From: Ruegeria sediminis
Lineage (GTDB): Bacteria > Pseudomonadota > Alphaproteobacteria > Rhodobacterales > Rhodobacteraceae
Length of the DNA stretch: 64,000 nucleotides
Assembly (NCBI RefSeq): GCF_005938215.1
Contig: NZ_VCPD01000002.1
Location: 372,001-436,000, forward strand
Direction: 5' to 3'
Shown: piece after piece, positions 32,953 to 43,010 of the stretch
Position numbering within the stretch: the first letter of the stretch is position 1
Layout: every line of letters begins with the position of its first letter
Notes under the pieces: generated by a model
The model's input: only the letters and a program-made list of their open reading frames with translations
Told to the model about the DNA's origin: nothing
Databases searched by the model: none
Position numbers and translations under genes: made by a program

Positions 32953-35613
32953 TCAGGTTCCGATCGACCACCACCCGCGACGCTTGGGCTTGCCGGTATC
33001 TTCGGGCTCCGGAGCTTTCTCAGCAACGGTTTCCAGCACTGGTTCGGCCTTTTCCGGGCTCACTTCTTCGGCGTTTTCTGCGACAGGCTCCGCCTGGTCC
33101 GCGTCCGCATCAGTCTCGGAAAGCACAGGTTGCTCGGGTTCCGCGGTTGTTTGGGCTTCTTCGGCAGCTTCCGGCGCCGCGTCGACCGTTTCGACGGCCT
33201 TCTCGGTCACCGAAGTCTGTTCATCGCCTTGTGCGTCGCCATCAGCCGTTTCCGCCTCGGTCGGCTTTTCCGCAACCGCGCTGTCCGGTTCGGCAACCTC
33301 TTCGGTCTTCTTCTTTCTCGAACGCGGTGCGCGGGTTTTCTTGGGTTTGGAAGTTACCGCTTTCTCAGCCTCTTCCAGAGCAGCTTCGGCAGGCGTTTCC
33401 GCAACCTCATCGGGCTCTGCGTCCCCCGAGGACGCTTCGTCGCCCTGCTCTTCGGTCACTTCTGGCGCATCCCCGTTGCCGCCGCTCTTCTTGCGACGAC
33501 TGCGGCGGCGGCGCTTGCGCTTGGACTTGGGCTTGGTCTCTTCCTCGTCCTGAATGACTTCTTCTTCATCCTCGTCAGCATCGATCTGATCCATGAGCTT
33601 GGCGTCAACCGACACGACAGGCGCGGGTGCCTCGGGAACCACGCGGCTGGCCGTTTTGAACTTCTCCATCGAGAAGTCGGGACTGACCAGATGCACATCT
33701 CCCTCGACCCGCACCGACAGCCCGTACCGAGCCTCGATCTGCGCAATATGCTCGCGCTTCTGGTTCATCAGGAAGTTGGCGATGTTCACCGGGCAGCGCA
33801 CGAGAACCTCGCGCGACCGACGGCGGGTGCCTTCCTCCTCGATCTGGCGCAGGATCGACAGAGCCATGTTGTCGTCCGAGCGGATCAACCCCGTACCGTG
33901 GCAGGATGGGCACGGCTGTGTCGTGGCTTCGATCATGCCGGGGCGCAGACGCTGACGGCTCATCTCCAGCAGGCCAAAGCCCGAGATGCGTCCGACCTGG
34001 ATGCGCGCCCGGTCGGTCTTGAGCTTGTCCTTCAACCGCTTTTCGACGGCAGCGTTGTTCTTGCGCTCATCCATATCGATGAAGTCGATCACGATGAGGC
34101 CGGCAAGATCGCGCAGGCGCAACTGGCGAGCCACCTCGTCGGCAGCCTCCAGGTTGGTCTTGAGCGCGGTTTCCTCGATCGAGCCTTCCTTTGTGGCCCG
34201 GCCAGAGTTCACGTCGATCGCCACCAGCGCCTCGGTCACGCCGATCACGATGTAGCCGCCGGATTTCAACTGAACCGTCGGATTGAACATCGAGCTCAGG
34301 TAGCTTTCCACCTGGTAGCGCGCGAAGAGCGGCAACTGGTCCTCGTACCGCTGCACGTTCTTGGCGTGCGACGGCATGATCATCTTCATGAAGTCCTTGG
34401 CGATGCGATAGCCGCTTTCACCCTCGACCAGAACCTCGTCGATGTCGCGGCTGTAGAGATCGCGGATCGAGCGTTTGATCAGGTCGCCTTCCTCATAGAT
34501 CTTGGCAGGCGCGATGGACTTCAGCGTCAGTTCCCGGATCTGTTCCCACAGACGCTGAAGGTATTCATAGTCGCGCTTGATCTCGGATTTGGTCCGCTTG
34601 GCCCCGGCCGTGCGGATTATCAGGCCAGCGCCGCTCGGCACGTCGATTTCCGAGGCTATTTCCTTGAGTTTCTTGCGATCCACCGCATTTGTGATCTTGC
34701 GGCTGATTCCGCCGCCACGGGCAGTGTTGGGCATCAGAACGCAATAACGGCCCGCCAGCGAAAGATAGGTCGTCAGCGCAGCGCCCTTGTTGCCACGCTC
34801 TTCCTTGACGACCTGCACCAGCAGAACCTGCCGGACCTTGATCACTTCCTGGATCTTGTAGCGGCGCGGGCGCGGTTTGCGCGGCGGACGGATGTCCTCG
34901 ATGTCATCCTCTTCGGCAACGGATTCGATGCTGTCATCCTTTTCGGACGCCTCGGCATGATCGTCGTCGCCGTTTTCGTCGTCACCGTCCTCTTCTTCAT
35001 CATCATCCGCTCGCGCGGTTTCGTCGTCCTCTCCGTCGTCGTCGGCTTGGTCAAAAACCGCAGTTTCTTCTTCGGACGCGTCCTCCGGCTCTTCCACCGG
35101 GGTTTCGGCAACCAGTTCCATGGGCGAGGTGCCTTCCGGAATGTCGATATGCTCCTCGTCCTCGCCCAGGTCGATGGTCTCCATGCCCGTAGGTTCCGAG
35201 GACAAGTCCTTGGTCTCGATCAGGTCCTTCGACTTGAAATCTTCAGCCTTGGTGCGCGAACGTGACCGCCGCCGCGACTTTGGCTTGCCCTCATCCGCCT
35301 CGTCGCGGGCCTTCAAAGCCTCGGCATAGGCGCGCTCTTCCTCCATCAGCGCCTCACGGTCGGCGACGGGGATCTGGTAGTAATCCGGATGGATTTCCGA
35401 AAAGGCCAGGAAACCGTGACGGTTTCCGCCGTAATCCACAAAGGCCGCCTGAAGCGACGGTTCGACCCGCGTTACCTTTGCGAGATAGATGTTGCCTGCA
35501 AGCTGACGCTTGTTTTCGGATTCAAAGTCAAACTCTTCGACCTTGTTTCCGTCCACCACCACGACGCGGGTCTCCTCCGCGTGGGTGGCATCGATAAGCA
35601 TTTTCTTTGCCAT
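32953..35613 (-). CDS. rne: Ribonuclease E
   Basis: RNase E (886 residues) cuts single-stranded RNA and organises the degradosome. The start MAKKMLIDATHAEETRVVVV leads into an S1 domain (about residues 35-90) that is interrupted by a long acidic, low-complexity insertion (about residues 90-265) and resumes at YKIQEVIKVRQVLLVQVVKE. Catalytic aspartates are expected in VAIDVNSGRATKEGSIEETA and GLIVIDFIDMDERKN. The zinc link is QPCPSCHGTGLIRSDDN. A disordered Glu/Ala/Pro-rich tail ends KPKRRGWWSIGT, a conserved C-terminus. AGGAAAC precedes the ATG, which decides the start. Confidence 0.96.
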   Translation of the reverse strand: MAKKMLIDATHAEETRVVVVDGNKVEEFDFESENKRQLAGNIYLAKVTRVEPSLQAAFVDYGGNRHGFLAFSEIHPDYYQIPVADREALMEEERAYAEALKARDEADEGKPKSRRRSRSRTKAEDFKSKDLIETKDLSSEPTGMETIDLGEDEEHIDIPEGTSPMELVAETPVEEPEDASEEETAVFDQADDDGEDDETARADDDEEEDGDDENGDDDHAEASEKDDSIESVAEEDDIEDIRPPRKPRPRRYKIQEVIKVRQVLLVQVVKEERGNKGAALTTYLSLAGRYCVLMPNTARGGGISRKITNAVDRKKLKEIASEIDVPSGAGLIIRTAGAKRTKSEIKRDYEYLQRLWEQIRELTLKSIAPAKIYEEGDLIKRSIRDLYSRDIDEVLVEGESGYRIAKDFMKMIMPSHAKNVQRYEDQLPLFARYQVESYLSSMFNPTVQLKSGGYIVIGVTEALVAIDVNSGRATKEGSIEETALKTNLEAADEVARQLRLRDLAGLIVIDFIDMDERKNNAAVEKRLKDKLKTDRARIQVGRISGFGLLEMSRQRLRPGMIEATTQPCPSCHGTGLIRSDDNMALSILRQIEEEGTRRRSREVLVRCPVNIANFLMNQKREHIAQIEARYGLSVRVEGDVHLVSPDFSMEKFKTASRVVPEAPAPVVSVDAKLMDQIDADEDEEEVIQDEEETKPKSKRKRRRRSRRKKSGGNGDAPEVTEEQGDEASSGDAEPDEVAETPAEAALEEAEKAVTSKPKKTRAPRSRKKKTEEVAEPDSAVAEKPTEAETADGDAQGDEQTSVTEKAVETVDAAPEAAEEAQTTAEPEQPVLSETDADADQAEPVAENAEEVSPEKAEPVLETVAEKAPEPEDTGKPKRRGWWSIGT

Positions 35614-36140
35614 GTTTCCTTGGTGCACCGCGCCAATCGCGTTGTCCTACCCGGTCCGGGTGGACGGGCGCTTTTGGGGTGGTGTCTTGTCAGGGCGATT
35701 TCGGACGGCGCGCGGCAGGGTCTGGCTCTTTGGCCCCCTGCACGATCTCTCAATCCTAGCGCGCGCGTCATCGCGGTTCTTCTCCGACAAGCGCGGGAAC
35801 GCCACGCGCCTGCCCATTAATTCCTTTCACCCGATTGCCCGGGCAAAGGCACTCCACTGCCCCATGTTGGGGCACAATCGGTCTGCTTTGCCCTGTGGGG
35901 ATCATCGCCATACGAGGCAGAGCAGCGAAACTCAAAGATTCGGGGCACCGGGGCACACATCGCGCCCTGCCCGTTCTGCCACAATAAAAGCACTCCTGTG
36001 GAAAAGACAATGGCAAAACGGCGGCGTCCGATTTTGCCAACCCAACGACCCGATGAGCGCACGGTAACAACGACAAACAACCAGCTGTTCTAAAATGGTT
36101 TTCCGCCAAATCTCCTGATCCGACCCGGCGGAAGTTGCGG
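35614..36140 (-). promoter_or_regulatory. Long gene-free region: probable rne leader
   Basis: About 527 bases separate rne from the dctD stop. No reading frame here looks like a gene. rne transcripts in other bacteria carry long leaders by which RNase E limits its own synthesis, and this position fits. A hairpin GGCAAAA/TTTTGCC at 36012-36038 near the dctD side may end dctD transcription on the minus strand. I could not place a promoter with confidence. Confidence 0.4.
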
Positions 36141-37475
36141 TCAGAGGTAATCCGAACGCTGCAACCCGTATTTCGCCATCTTTTCGTTCAGCGTACGGCG
36201 CGGCAGGCAAAGCTCTTCCATCACGGACGCGATCGAGCCCTTGTGGCGTCGCATCGTGTTGTCGATCAGCATCCGCTCGAACGCCTCGACATATTCCTTG
36301 AGCGGCTTGCCCTCTGTTGTCATCACCGGCTGCATTTCATCATGATCCGACATCAGCAGCGAAGCGATGGTTCCCGAGCCCCGTCGCGATTGCAGCACCG
36401 CGCGCTCGGCGATGTTGATCAGTTGGCGCACGTTTCCGGGCCAGGGAGCCTGCAGCAGTTGCGCGGCTTCTTGCGCGCTGACCTGGGGCGCCTCGCAGCC
36501 GTATTCCTCGGCGAACTGCTCGCTGAGACGGGTGAAAAGTGTCAGGATGTCTTCCCCCCGCTGGCGCAAAGGCGGCATGGTGATGCGCAGCGCGGCCAGA
36601 CGATAGAACAGGTCCGGGCGCAGCACGTCTTCGCAGGTCTTGCCGGCCTCCTGCAGGTTCGAGATCGCGACGATCCGCGTTTCGGCCGGCGTTCCCTGGT
36701 CGTTCATCACACTCAGAAGCCGGGCCTGCAGCGTGTCACTCAGCGCCTCGATTCCTTCCAGAACCAACGTGCCGCCTCGCGCCTCTTCGATCGCGGGCAA
36801 CTGCGCATCCTCGGGCATCATCGGACCGAACAGACGCTTCGACAGCGCCTCTTCCTCAAGCGCCGCGCAGGATACCAAAACGAATTTCTTGCCCGCGCGG
36901 CTGCCGACGGCATGCAGTGCGTGCGCGACCAGCGTCTTGCCGGTGCCGGTTTCGCCGTCGATCAGAACGTGTCCGTCGGCCTGCCCTAGATCCAGGATAT
37001 CCTCGCGCACACGTTCCATCACCGGGCTAGCGCCGATCAGCTTTTTCATGATCTGGGTGCCGCCCGACAACTCACGGCGCAGGGCACGGTTGTCCAGCGT
37101 CAGACGGCGGGCATTGCTGGCCCGTTTCGCCAATTCAGACATCCTGTCGGGATTGAACGGTTTTTCAAGAAAGTCGAATGCGCCGACCCGCATGGCCTCG
37201 ACCGCCATCGGCACATCGCCGTGACCGGTGATCATGATGACCGGCAAGGCGCTGTCCACGCCCATGAGCTTCTTGAGAAGCTGGATGCCGTCCATGCCTG
37301 GCATCTTGATGTCCGAAATCACGATGCCGGGATAGTCCGGCCCCAACGCCTTGAGCGCCTCTTCGGCGCTGGCGAAAGTTTCCGTGTCGTATCCGGACAG
37401 CGCAAGCCATTGGCTGATCGACTGGCGCATGTCCTGTTCGTCATCCACGATGGCAATTTTCATGGCCTGTGCCAT
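36141..37475 (-). CDS. dctD: DctD-like response regulator with degenerate sigma-54 activator domain
   Basis: This 444-residue protein has a receiver domain (DDEQDMRQSI, phosphate site in IVISDIKMPGMDG, lysine in FLEKPFNPDR), an AAA+ domain with intact Walker A GETGTGKT, and a Fis-type helix-turn-helix (SIASVMEELCLPRRTLNEKM). The GAFTGA loop, needed to touch sigma-54, is missing: after RLFG comes PMMPEDAQLPAIEEARGGTL. Walker B reads LVLEGIEAL rather than the usual LFLDEI. It follows dctB and resembles DctD, which controls C4-dicarboxylate uptake. The ATG at 37475 has the best-spaced site (CGAGGA). Confidence 0.88.
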   Translation of the reverse strand: MAQAMKIAIVDDEQDMRQSISQWLALSGYDTETFASAEEALKALGPDYPGIVISDIKMPGMDGIQLLKKLMGVDSALPVIMITGHGDVPMAVEAMRVGAFDFLEKPFNPDRMSELAKRASNARRLTLDNRALRRELSGGTQIMKKLIGASPVMERVREDILDLGQADGHVLIDGETGTGKTLVAHALHAVGSRAGKKFVLVSCAALEEEALSKRLFGPMMPEDAQLPAIEEARGGTLVLEGIEALSDTLQARLLSVMNDQGTPAETRIVAISNLQEAGKTCEDVLRPDLFYRLAALRITMPPLRQRGEDILTLFTRLSEQFAEEYGCEAPQVSAQEAAQLLQAPWPGNVRQLINIAERAVLQSRRGSGTIASLLMSDHDEMQPVMTTEGKPLKEYVEAFERMLIDNTMRRHKGSIASVMEELCLPRRTLNEKMAKYGLQRSDYL

Positions 37476-37487
37476 AGTCATTCCTCG

Positions 37488-39266
37488 TCATTCGGCGGCC
37501 TCGAGGCCGTCCTTGTCCAGTATCGGCAACCGCATCTCGAATACCGCGCCGCCGTGTTGCCCGTTGCGTGCAGTCAACCGTCCCCCGTGGTCGTTCACGA
37601 TCCCGGACGAAATGGCAAGTCCCAACCCTACCCCGTCTCCCGGTTGCTTGGTCGTGTAGAAGGGTTCGAACAGGTTCTCGATATCCTCGATACCATGACC
37701 ATTGTCCCGCACCGTCAGGATGGCGGTATCGCCGGCGGCAAGTATGATCTCGACGTCCGGTTCCGAAACAGATTTGGTGGCATCCAGCGCATTTCGCAAG
37801 AGGTTCACCATGACCTGCTCGATCCGCATCCGGTCGCCCATGACCAGAACGGGCTCCTCGGGCAGGATCTGGGTGATCTTCACATGCCTCTGCCGCAGTT
37901 GCGGCTCCATCATCGACAGCGACGAGGCCAGCGCATCCTTGAGATTCACGGGCGAAAACGCATCTGCACCCTTGCGCGCATAGGATTTCAGCTGACGCGT
38001 GATCGCCCCCATCCGCTCGATCAGCCCATCGATGCGACCGAAACTGGCCAGCGCCTCTTCGGGGCGGTTGCGCCGCAGCAACAGGCGGGCCCCGGCAAGA
38101 TAGGTCTTCATCGCGGCCAGCGGCTGGTTCAACTCGTGGCTGACCGCCGCCGACATCTCGCCCAAGGCGGCCAGCTTCGAGCTTTGGGCCAGCGTCTGCT
38201 CGGCCACTTCCAGGGTTTTCTCAACCCTTTCGCGCTCAGCGATTTCCCGCTGCAGCCGTGCATTCAATGCGCGAAGCTCCGCCGACTCCCGCTGGAACAA
38301 CGCCATGCGCAACGCCGTCCGGCGGCTCAGCGCGTAGAAGACCAGCGCCAGAAGAATCGCGAACCCCATGATTTCCAACGCCAACACGCCGTTCACCCGC
38401 TCGCGGATCGACGCGTAGGTGGTGAACGAGGTCATCTGCCAGCCCCGGAACGGGATGCGGTTCTCGGTGCGCATCACCGCCTCGCCCTGCACGTAGGCGT
38501 CAGGCGGCAGCGCGGTCCAGTCGGTGGTGGCCCGGATGGCGCGTTCGATCGCGTTTTGCGGCGGCTGACGCAGTAGCGCCGCATTCTCATCCAGCCCCCG
38601 CCATTGCGGTTCCGTCGACAGGATGATGGTCCCGGTACTGTCGGTGACCATCACCGCGTCCGAAATACCCGCCCAGGCGCGTTCGAACTTCCGCAGATCG
38701 ACTTCGACCACGATGACGCCAAGGATTTCGTTGTTGGCTTCCAGGCGGCGGGCGTAGGAAAAACTGTAGCTGCCCGCCTCGCGCCGGATCACGTTGAAGA
38801 TCGTGGAATTCGATCGCACGGCCTCGACGAAGAACGGCGAGTTGCGGTGCGTCTCGCCCAGCCGGTTCCGGTCCGTGGCCGCCACCGACCGCCCGTCACG
38901 GTCCAGCAACATCAGAGACGCCGCGCCGATCTCTTCCACGAAGGAGATCAGGCGCTGCGTCGACAGCGAGAAATCGTTCGATTGCAGCGCCGCGATGAGG
39001 GTCGGATCGCGCGCCAGCAACTGCGGGACGATGGCGTTTCGCCGCAACTCGCTGAGCAGGTTGCCGGAATAGAGCGCAAGGCGCAGTTCCGCGCGGCTGC
39101 GGGTGCTTTCGGTGAAGCGGTCGGTCAGCAGGCGGTTCGTGACCCAGACCGTCGCCGCGGCCACCACCAACAGGAGGATGACGGCCGTGCGCAGCCGCCA
39201 GCCAAGCGACCCGCCGCCCAGCCTGATGCGGCGATTGTCCTGTCTCGAAATGCCCTCGGAACTCAT
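37488..39266 (-). CDS. dctB: DctB-like sensor histidine kinase
   Basis: This 592-residue kinase has an N-terminal membrane helix (VILLLVVAAATVWVTNRLLT), a periplasmic double-PAS/PDC sensor (about residues 50-305) and a second helix (GFAILLALVFYALSR). A coiled linker leads to the histidine box AAVSHELNQPLAAMKTYLAG. The ATP domain ends with NLLRNALDATKSV, VRDNGHGI and GVGLGLAISSGIVNDHGG. The layout is that of DctB, which binds succinate, fumarate or malate in the periplasm. dctD follows after a short gap; no TRAP transporter lies nearby. Confidence 0.9.
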   Translation of the reverse strand: MSSEGISRQDNRRIRLGGGSLGWRLRTAVILLLVVAAATVWVTNRLLTDRFTESTRSRAELRLALYSGNLLSELRRNAIVPQLLARDPTLIAALQSNDFSLSTQRLISFVEEIGAASLMLLDRDGRSVAATDRNRLGETHRNSPFFVEAVRSNSTIFNVIRREAGSYSFSYARRLEANNEILGVIVVEVDLRKFERAWAGISDAVMVTDSTGTIILSTEPQWRGLDENAALLRQPPQNAIERAIRATTDWTALPPDAYVQGEAVMRTENRIPFRGWQMTSFTTYASIRERVNGVLALEIMGFAILLALVFYALSRRTALRMALFQRESAELRALNARLQREIAERERVEKTLEVAEQTLAQSSKLAALGEMSAAVSHELNQPLAAMKTYLAGARLLLRRNRPEEALASFGRIDGLIERMGAITRQLKSYARKGADAFSPVNLKDALASSLSMMEPQLRQRHVKITQILPEEPVLVMGDRMRIEQVMVNLLRNALDATKSVSEPDVEIILAAGDTAILTVRDNGHGIEDIENLFEPFYTTKQPGDGVGLGLAISSGIVNDHGGRLTARNGQHGGAVFEMRLPILDKDGLEAAE

Positions 39267-39302
39267 CCTCCGAAGCTACGCCTCGAAAGCCGCCTACTCA
39301 AG

Positions 39303-39971
39303 TCACGCCGGCGTCAGAACGCCGGCCAATGCGCGGAAGAGCGCCGCCCCGTCGGTGCCGCCATGCCCCTCGTCCGCTGCACGCTCGGGATGCGGCATCA
39401 TGCCCAGCACCCGGCGGTTCGCAGAAAGGATGCCGGCGATGTCGCTGCACGACCCGTTCGGGTTCTCGGTATAGGTGAAGGCGATACGATCCTGGTCACG
39501 CAACGCCGATAGGGTTTCGTCGTCCGCGAAATAGTTGCCGTCGTGATGCGCGATCGGTATGCCGATCACGTCACCGGCATTGTACCCTTCGGTAAAGGCG
39601 CTGTCGCTGGTTTCGACTTTCAGCCCCACGGTGCGGCAGATGTATTTCAGCCCGGCGTTGCGCAGCAGCGCACCTGGCAGAATGCCCGTTTCCGTCAGGA
39701 TCTGGAACCCGTTGCAGATGCCGACCGCATATCCGCCGCGCTCGGTGTGATCAACGACCGCCTTGCAGATCGGCGATTGCGCCGCAATGGCGCCGCAGCG
39801 CAGATAATCGCCGTAGGAGAAGCCGCCGGGGACCCCCACGATGTCCACTCCGTTCGGCAGGGATGCATCCTTGTGCCAGACCATGTCCACCTGGAACCCG
39901 GCCCGTTCGAAGGCGACGGCGAGATCTCGATCGCAGTTCGATCCGGGAAAAACGACTACGGCTGCACGCAT
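39303..39971 (-). CDS. purQ: Phosphoribosylformylglycinamidine synthase subunit PurQ
   Basis: PurQ (222 residues) is the glutaminase that delivers ammonia to PurL in purine synthesis. It is a class I amidotransferase: the cysteine nucleophile is in [18 protein letters not shown] near residue 86 and the His-Glu pair is in [16 protein letters not shown] near residue 195. The start [20 protein letters not shown] is typical. It follows an alcohol dehydrogenase rather than purS directly; purL is at the far right of the window. Confidence 0.97.
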   Translation of the reverse strand: MRAAVVVFPGSNCDRDLAVAFERAGFQVDMVWHKDASLPNGVDIVGVPGGFSYGDYLRCGAIAAQSPICKAVVDHTERGGYAVGICNGFQILTETGILPGALLRNAGLKYICRTVGLKVETSDSAFTEGYNAGDVIGIPIAHHDGNYFADDETLSALRDQDRIAFTYTENPNGSCSDIAGILSANRRVLGMMPHPERAADEGHGGTDGAALFRALAGVLTPA

Positions 39972-39982
39972 GGCAGATCCTC

Positions 39983-41026
39983 CTAAGTCACAAAATCGGT
40001 GATGACCGCAACGCCCGGCGGCGCGGGCCGGTCGAAAGCGGCAAGTTCGTCGCTCGCCTGGCTAAGAGCGATCTTGCGCGTCACCAGCGGGCCCAAATCG
40101 ACGTGTCCGCCGGCGATCATGTTCAACAATGACGGATACCGCCAACTGGGCATGCCGCGCGTTCCGTAGACCGTCAACTGCCCGGAATAAAGCACATCCA
40201 TCGGCAAGGACATTTGAGAATGGTCTCCGGCGGGCATACCGATCTGCACCATCCGGCCCAGCTTGCGCAGGGACCGCATCGTGGCGACGGTCGTGGCCTC
40301 GACGCCAAGCGCTTCGATCCCCACATGCGCTCCACCGCCGGTGATCTCACGCACGGCCTCGGGCGCATCGCCGGTTGCCGCATTCACGACGGCATCCGCC
40401 CCGAGCGTTCGGGCGTAGGCAAGCTTGTCATCGTCTATGTCGATGACCACCACGCGCGCGCCAAGCGCGCGGCCCAATAGCAGCGTCGATATCCCGACGC
40501 CGCCGCCGCCGAACACCGCCAGCCATTCTCCAGGCCGGACCTGCGCACGGCCCACCAGCGCCTGCCACGCGGTCGTGACCCTGCACCCCAGCGCCGCAGC
40601 AACCTCGGGCGCAAGCGTGTCGGGCAGCGCCGTCAGGTTGGCATCGGCATGCTGCACCGCGATCATCTCGGCGAACGCGCCATCGCATGTAAAGCCGGGC
40701 ACCACCTGTTCTGCGCAGATCGTTTGGTTGCCGGCGGCGCAATCTCCGCATCGGCCGCAGGCCAGGATGAACGGCGCTATCACCCGGTCACCGATGCGCC
40801 AGCGCGTGACCCGCGCACCCACAGCGACGACTTGACCGCAATATTCATGGCCGGGCGTCATCGGCAGCGCGACGTCGGGATCCGATCCGGACCAGGCGTG
40901 CCAGTCAGACCGACACACGCCGCAAGCGAGCACCCGGATGACGACGCCATCCGGATCCGGTTCAGGATCCGGGACTGTCGCCAGTTCCAGCGGCTGACGG
41001 TAAGCGATCAGACGCGCGGCCCGCAT
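39983..41026 (-). CDS. Zinc-dependent alcohol dehydrogenase family protein
   Basis: This 347-residue medium-chain dehydrogenase has intact zinc sites: catalytic ligands in [14 protein letters not shown] and [12 protein letters not shown], and the four structural cysteines in [19 protein letters not shown]. The Rossmann loop is [20 protein letters not shown]. The aspartate after the second strand (VVIDIDDDK) points to NAD(H). The substrate is unknown. It is placed between purS and purQ with only three bases to purS and eleven to purQ, so it is transcribed with purine genes. Confidence 0.88.
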   Translation of the reverse strand: MRAARLIAYRQPLELATVPDPEPDPDGVVIRVLACGVCRSDWHAWSGSDPDVALPMTPGHEYCGQVVAVGARVTRWRIGDRVIAPFILACGRCGDCAAGNQTICAEQVVPGFTCDGAFAEMIAVQHADANLTALPDTLAPEVAAALGCRVTTAWQALVGRAQVRPGEWLAVFGGGGVGISTLLLGRALGARVVVIDIDDDKLAYARTLGADAVVNAATGDAPEAVREITGGGAHVGIEALGVEATTVATMRSLRKLGRMVQIGMPAGDHSQMSLPMDVLYSGQLTVYGTRGMPSWRYPSLLNMIAGGHVDLGPLVTRKIALSQASDELAAFDRPAPPGVAVITDFVT

Positions 41027-41029
41027 CGA

Positions 41030-41260
41030 TCAGACCAGTTCGATCTCGTAACGTTCGATCACGGTATTGGCCAAAAGCTTCTCGCACATCTCGACCACAT
41101 CCGCTTCCGTCGCACCGTCGGCCAGGTCCAGATCGATCACCTTGCCCTGACGCACGCCTTCGACCTTGTCGAAGCCCATGGCGCCCAACGCGTGGCGAAC
41201 CGCTTCGCCCTGCGGGTCCAGTACCCCGTTCTTCAGCATCACATGCACACGCGCTTTCAT
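41030..41260 (-). CDS. purS: Phosphoribosylformylglycinamidine synthase subunit PurS
   Basis: PurS (76 residues) is the small structural subunit that joins PurQ and PurL. The family pattern MKARVHVMLKNGVLDPQGEA leads to ALGAMGFDKVEGVRQGKVID and the end ANTVIERYEIEL. The start at 41260 is chosen over an ATG 15 bases upstream because the family begins at MKARV. An alcohol dehydrogenase gene stands between it and purQ. Confidence 0.94.
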   Translation of the reverse strand: MKARVHVMLKNGVLDPQGEAVRHALGAMGFDKVEGVRQGKVIDLDLADGATEADVVEMCEKLLANTVIERYEIELV

Positions 41261-41414
41261 TCTTTGCAACTCCAACTGACTCCCGTCCCGCTACCGGCCG
41301 GTTCCGTTGAGCGCGGAGATACCCTGCCTGCTGAATTTGAACAACCCTTTGCGCGCAAGAAGAACGCAGCGCAAGACCGTGCTTCGCCCCGGCCAGTGGG
41401 ACGCGGCAACCGTT

Positions 41415-42095
41415 TCATTTGGTGGCTTCGGATGGAGGCTTCGGAGCCCAGTCAGGAAAGTGGGCATCGAAGGCTTCGAAGGCGCCCGTTAACATCATTT
41501 CTATTGCAACTGCCACTAGGATGATCGCCATGATCCGGGTCAGAACGCTGATCATCGTGTCGCCCAAGATCCGGGAAATCGTGTCCCCGAAGTAAAGCCC
41601 TACGCCGACGATGGCACAGGCGATCAAAACGGCAGAACCCAAGGTCACGATCTCGGCGGGGTCGGACAGCGTGTGGGCAAAGACGATTGTCGTCGCAATG
41701 GTGCCGGGGCCGATGGTCAACGGGATCGCCAGAGGCACGACGGCAATGCTCTGCTTTCGCTCCTGGCCTTCGCTGGCTGCCGCCTGGTCTCCGGGCGGCC
41801 GATCGCCTGCGTTCAGCATCGTCATCCCTATGCCCAGAACGATCAGCCCCCCGGCGATTCGGAATGACGGGATGTCGATGCCGAAGATCGCCAGGATCTC
41901 TTCGCCCACCAGCACCGACAGCATCGCGATGATCGTCACCGCAAGGGTCGCGACAAGGGCGACACGCCGCCGCTCGGCCGTGGTATAGCCTGCCGTCAAA
42001 CTCAGAAAGACCGGAAGCCCGTAGAGCGGATTAAAGATCGCAAGCAAGGCGGCAAGAAAAAGGAAAAACGTATCCAGATGAAAGAGTTCGGCCAT
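41415..42095 (-). CDS. MarC family integral membrane protein
   Basis: This 226-residue protein has six membrane helices. Typical MarC segments are LAIFNPLYGLPVFLSLTAGY, LGIGMTMLN and PLAIPLTIGPGTIATTIVFA. The function of the family is not settled; it was once linked to antibiotic resistance. The ATG at 42095 has GAGG eight bases upstream. It is read between the purC terminator and purS. Confidence 0.87.
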   Translation of the reverse strand: MAELFHLDTFFLFLAALLAIFNPLYGLPVFLSLTAGYTTAERRRVALVATLAVTIIAMLSVLVGEEILAIFGIDIPSFRIAGGLIVLGIGMTMLNAGDRPPGDQAAASEGQERKQSIAVVPLAIPLTIGPGTIATTIVFAHTLSDPAEIVTLGSAVLIACAIVGVGLYFGDTISRILGDTMISVLTRIMAIILVAVAIEMMLTGAFEAFDAHFPDWAPKPPSEATK

Positions 42096-42176
42096 TTCCC
42101 GCACCTCGGACCGACAAAAAGCTTGTCACAAAGTGCACAGGACATGGGGCCTCAAGTCAACCCGAGGCGAAACAAG

Positions 42177-42210
42177 GACTAAAAAGGCCGAGGCTGTGCG
42201 CCTCGGCCTT
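42177..42210 (-). terminator. Terminator behind purC
   Basis: A perfect ten-base-pair stem (AAGGCCGAGG/CCTCGGCCTT) with a seven-base loop lies at 42184-42210. On the minus strand TTTAG follows the stem's own TT, giving a run of five Ts. It lies 45 bases after the purC stop. Confidence 0.8.
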
Positions 42211-42254
42211 GTTCGGTTTCCTACCTCGGCTGGCTACGGCGGCCAGCTTTGACG

Positions 42255-43010
42255 TCAATTGATAAGCGTCGGCTTTGCGACCGCGGTCTTCGGCAAGACG
42301 CCAAGGCGGCGGGCCACTTCCGAGTAGGCGTCGGTCAGATTGCCCAGATCGCGCCGGAACACGTCCTTGTCCAGCTTCTGCCCGGTCTCGATGTCCCACA
42401 GCCGGCAGCTGTCGGGGCTGATCTCGTCGGCCACGATCAGACGCTGGAAGTCGCCATCGTAAACCCTGCCGATCTCGATCTTGAAATCGATCAGGCGAAT
42501 GCCCACGGCCAGCATCATGCCGCTCATGAAGTCGTTGACCCGCAACGCAAGGCTGAGGATGTCGTCCATGTCCTGCTGGCTTGCCCAACCGAACGCGGCG
42601 ATGTGTTCTTCGGTCACCAGCGGATCACCCAGCGCGTCGTCCTTGTAGCAGTACTCGACGATCGGACGCGGCAGTTGGGTGCCCTCGGCGATCCCGAGAC
42701 GCTTGGTAAAGGAACCTGCCGCATAGTTGCGAACGATCACTTCAAGCGGGATGATCTCGCAGCTACGCACAAGCTGCTCGCGCATGTTCAGCCGGCGGAT
42801 GAAATGGGTCGGCACGCCGATCTGGTTGAGACCGGTCATGAAGAACTCGGACAGACGGTTGTTCAACACGCCCTTGCCTTCGATCACATCCTTCTTGGCC
42901 GCGTTGAAAGCGGTGGCGTCATCCTTAAAATATTGAACGATCGTTCCCGGCTCGGGGCCCTCATAAAGGATCTTGGCCTTGCCTTCGTAGATCTTCTTGC
43001 GACGCGCCAT
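42255..43010 (-). CDS. purC: SAICAR synthetase PurC
   Basis: PurC (251 residues) joins CAIR with aspartate in purine synthesis. The start [20 protein letters not shown] is the family N-terminus. Other marks are [40 protein letters not shown] and the [20 protein letters not shown] motif. The start ATG at 43010 is followed by the typical basic lead, and longer readings would run into the divergent promoter region. It has its own terminator. Confidence 0.97.
   Translation of the reverse strand: MARRKKIYEGKAKILYEGPEPGTIVQYFKDDATAFNAAKKDVIEGKGVLNNRLSEFFMTGLNQIGVPTHFIRRLNMREQLVRSCEIIPLEVIVRNYAAGSFTKRLGIAEGTQLPRPIVEYCYKDDALGDPLVTEEHIAAFGWASQQDMDDILSLALRVNDFMSGMMLAVGIRLIDFKIEIGRVYDGDFQRLIVADEISPDSCRLWDIETGQKLDKDVFRRDLGNLTDAYSEVARRLGVLPKTAVAKPTLIN

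Noticed and set aside
33130..35265. 711-residue plus-strand frame opposite rne
   Set aside because: It mirrors the codon bias of RNase E; no domain or ribosome site is seen.
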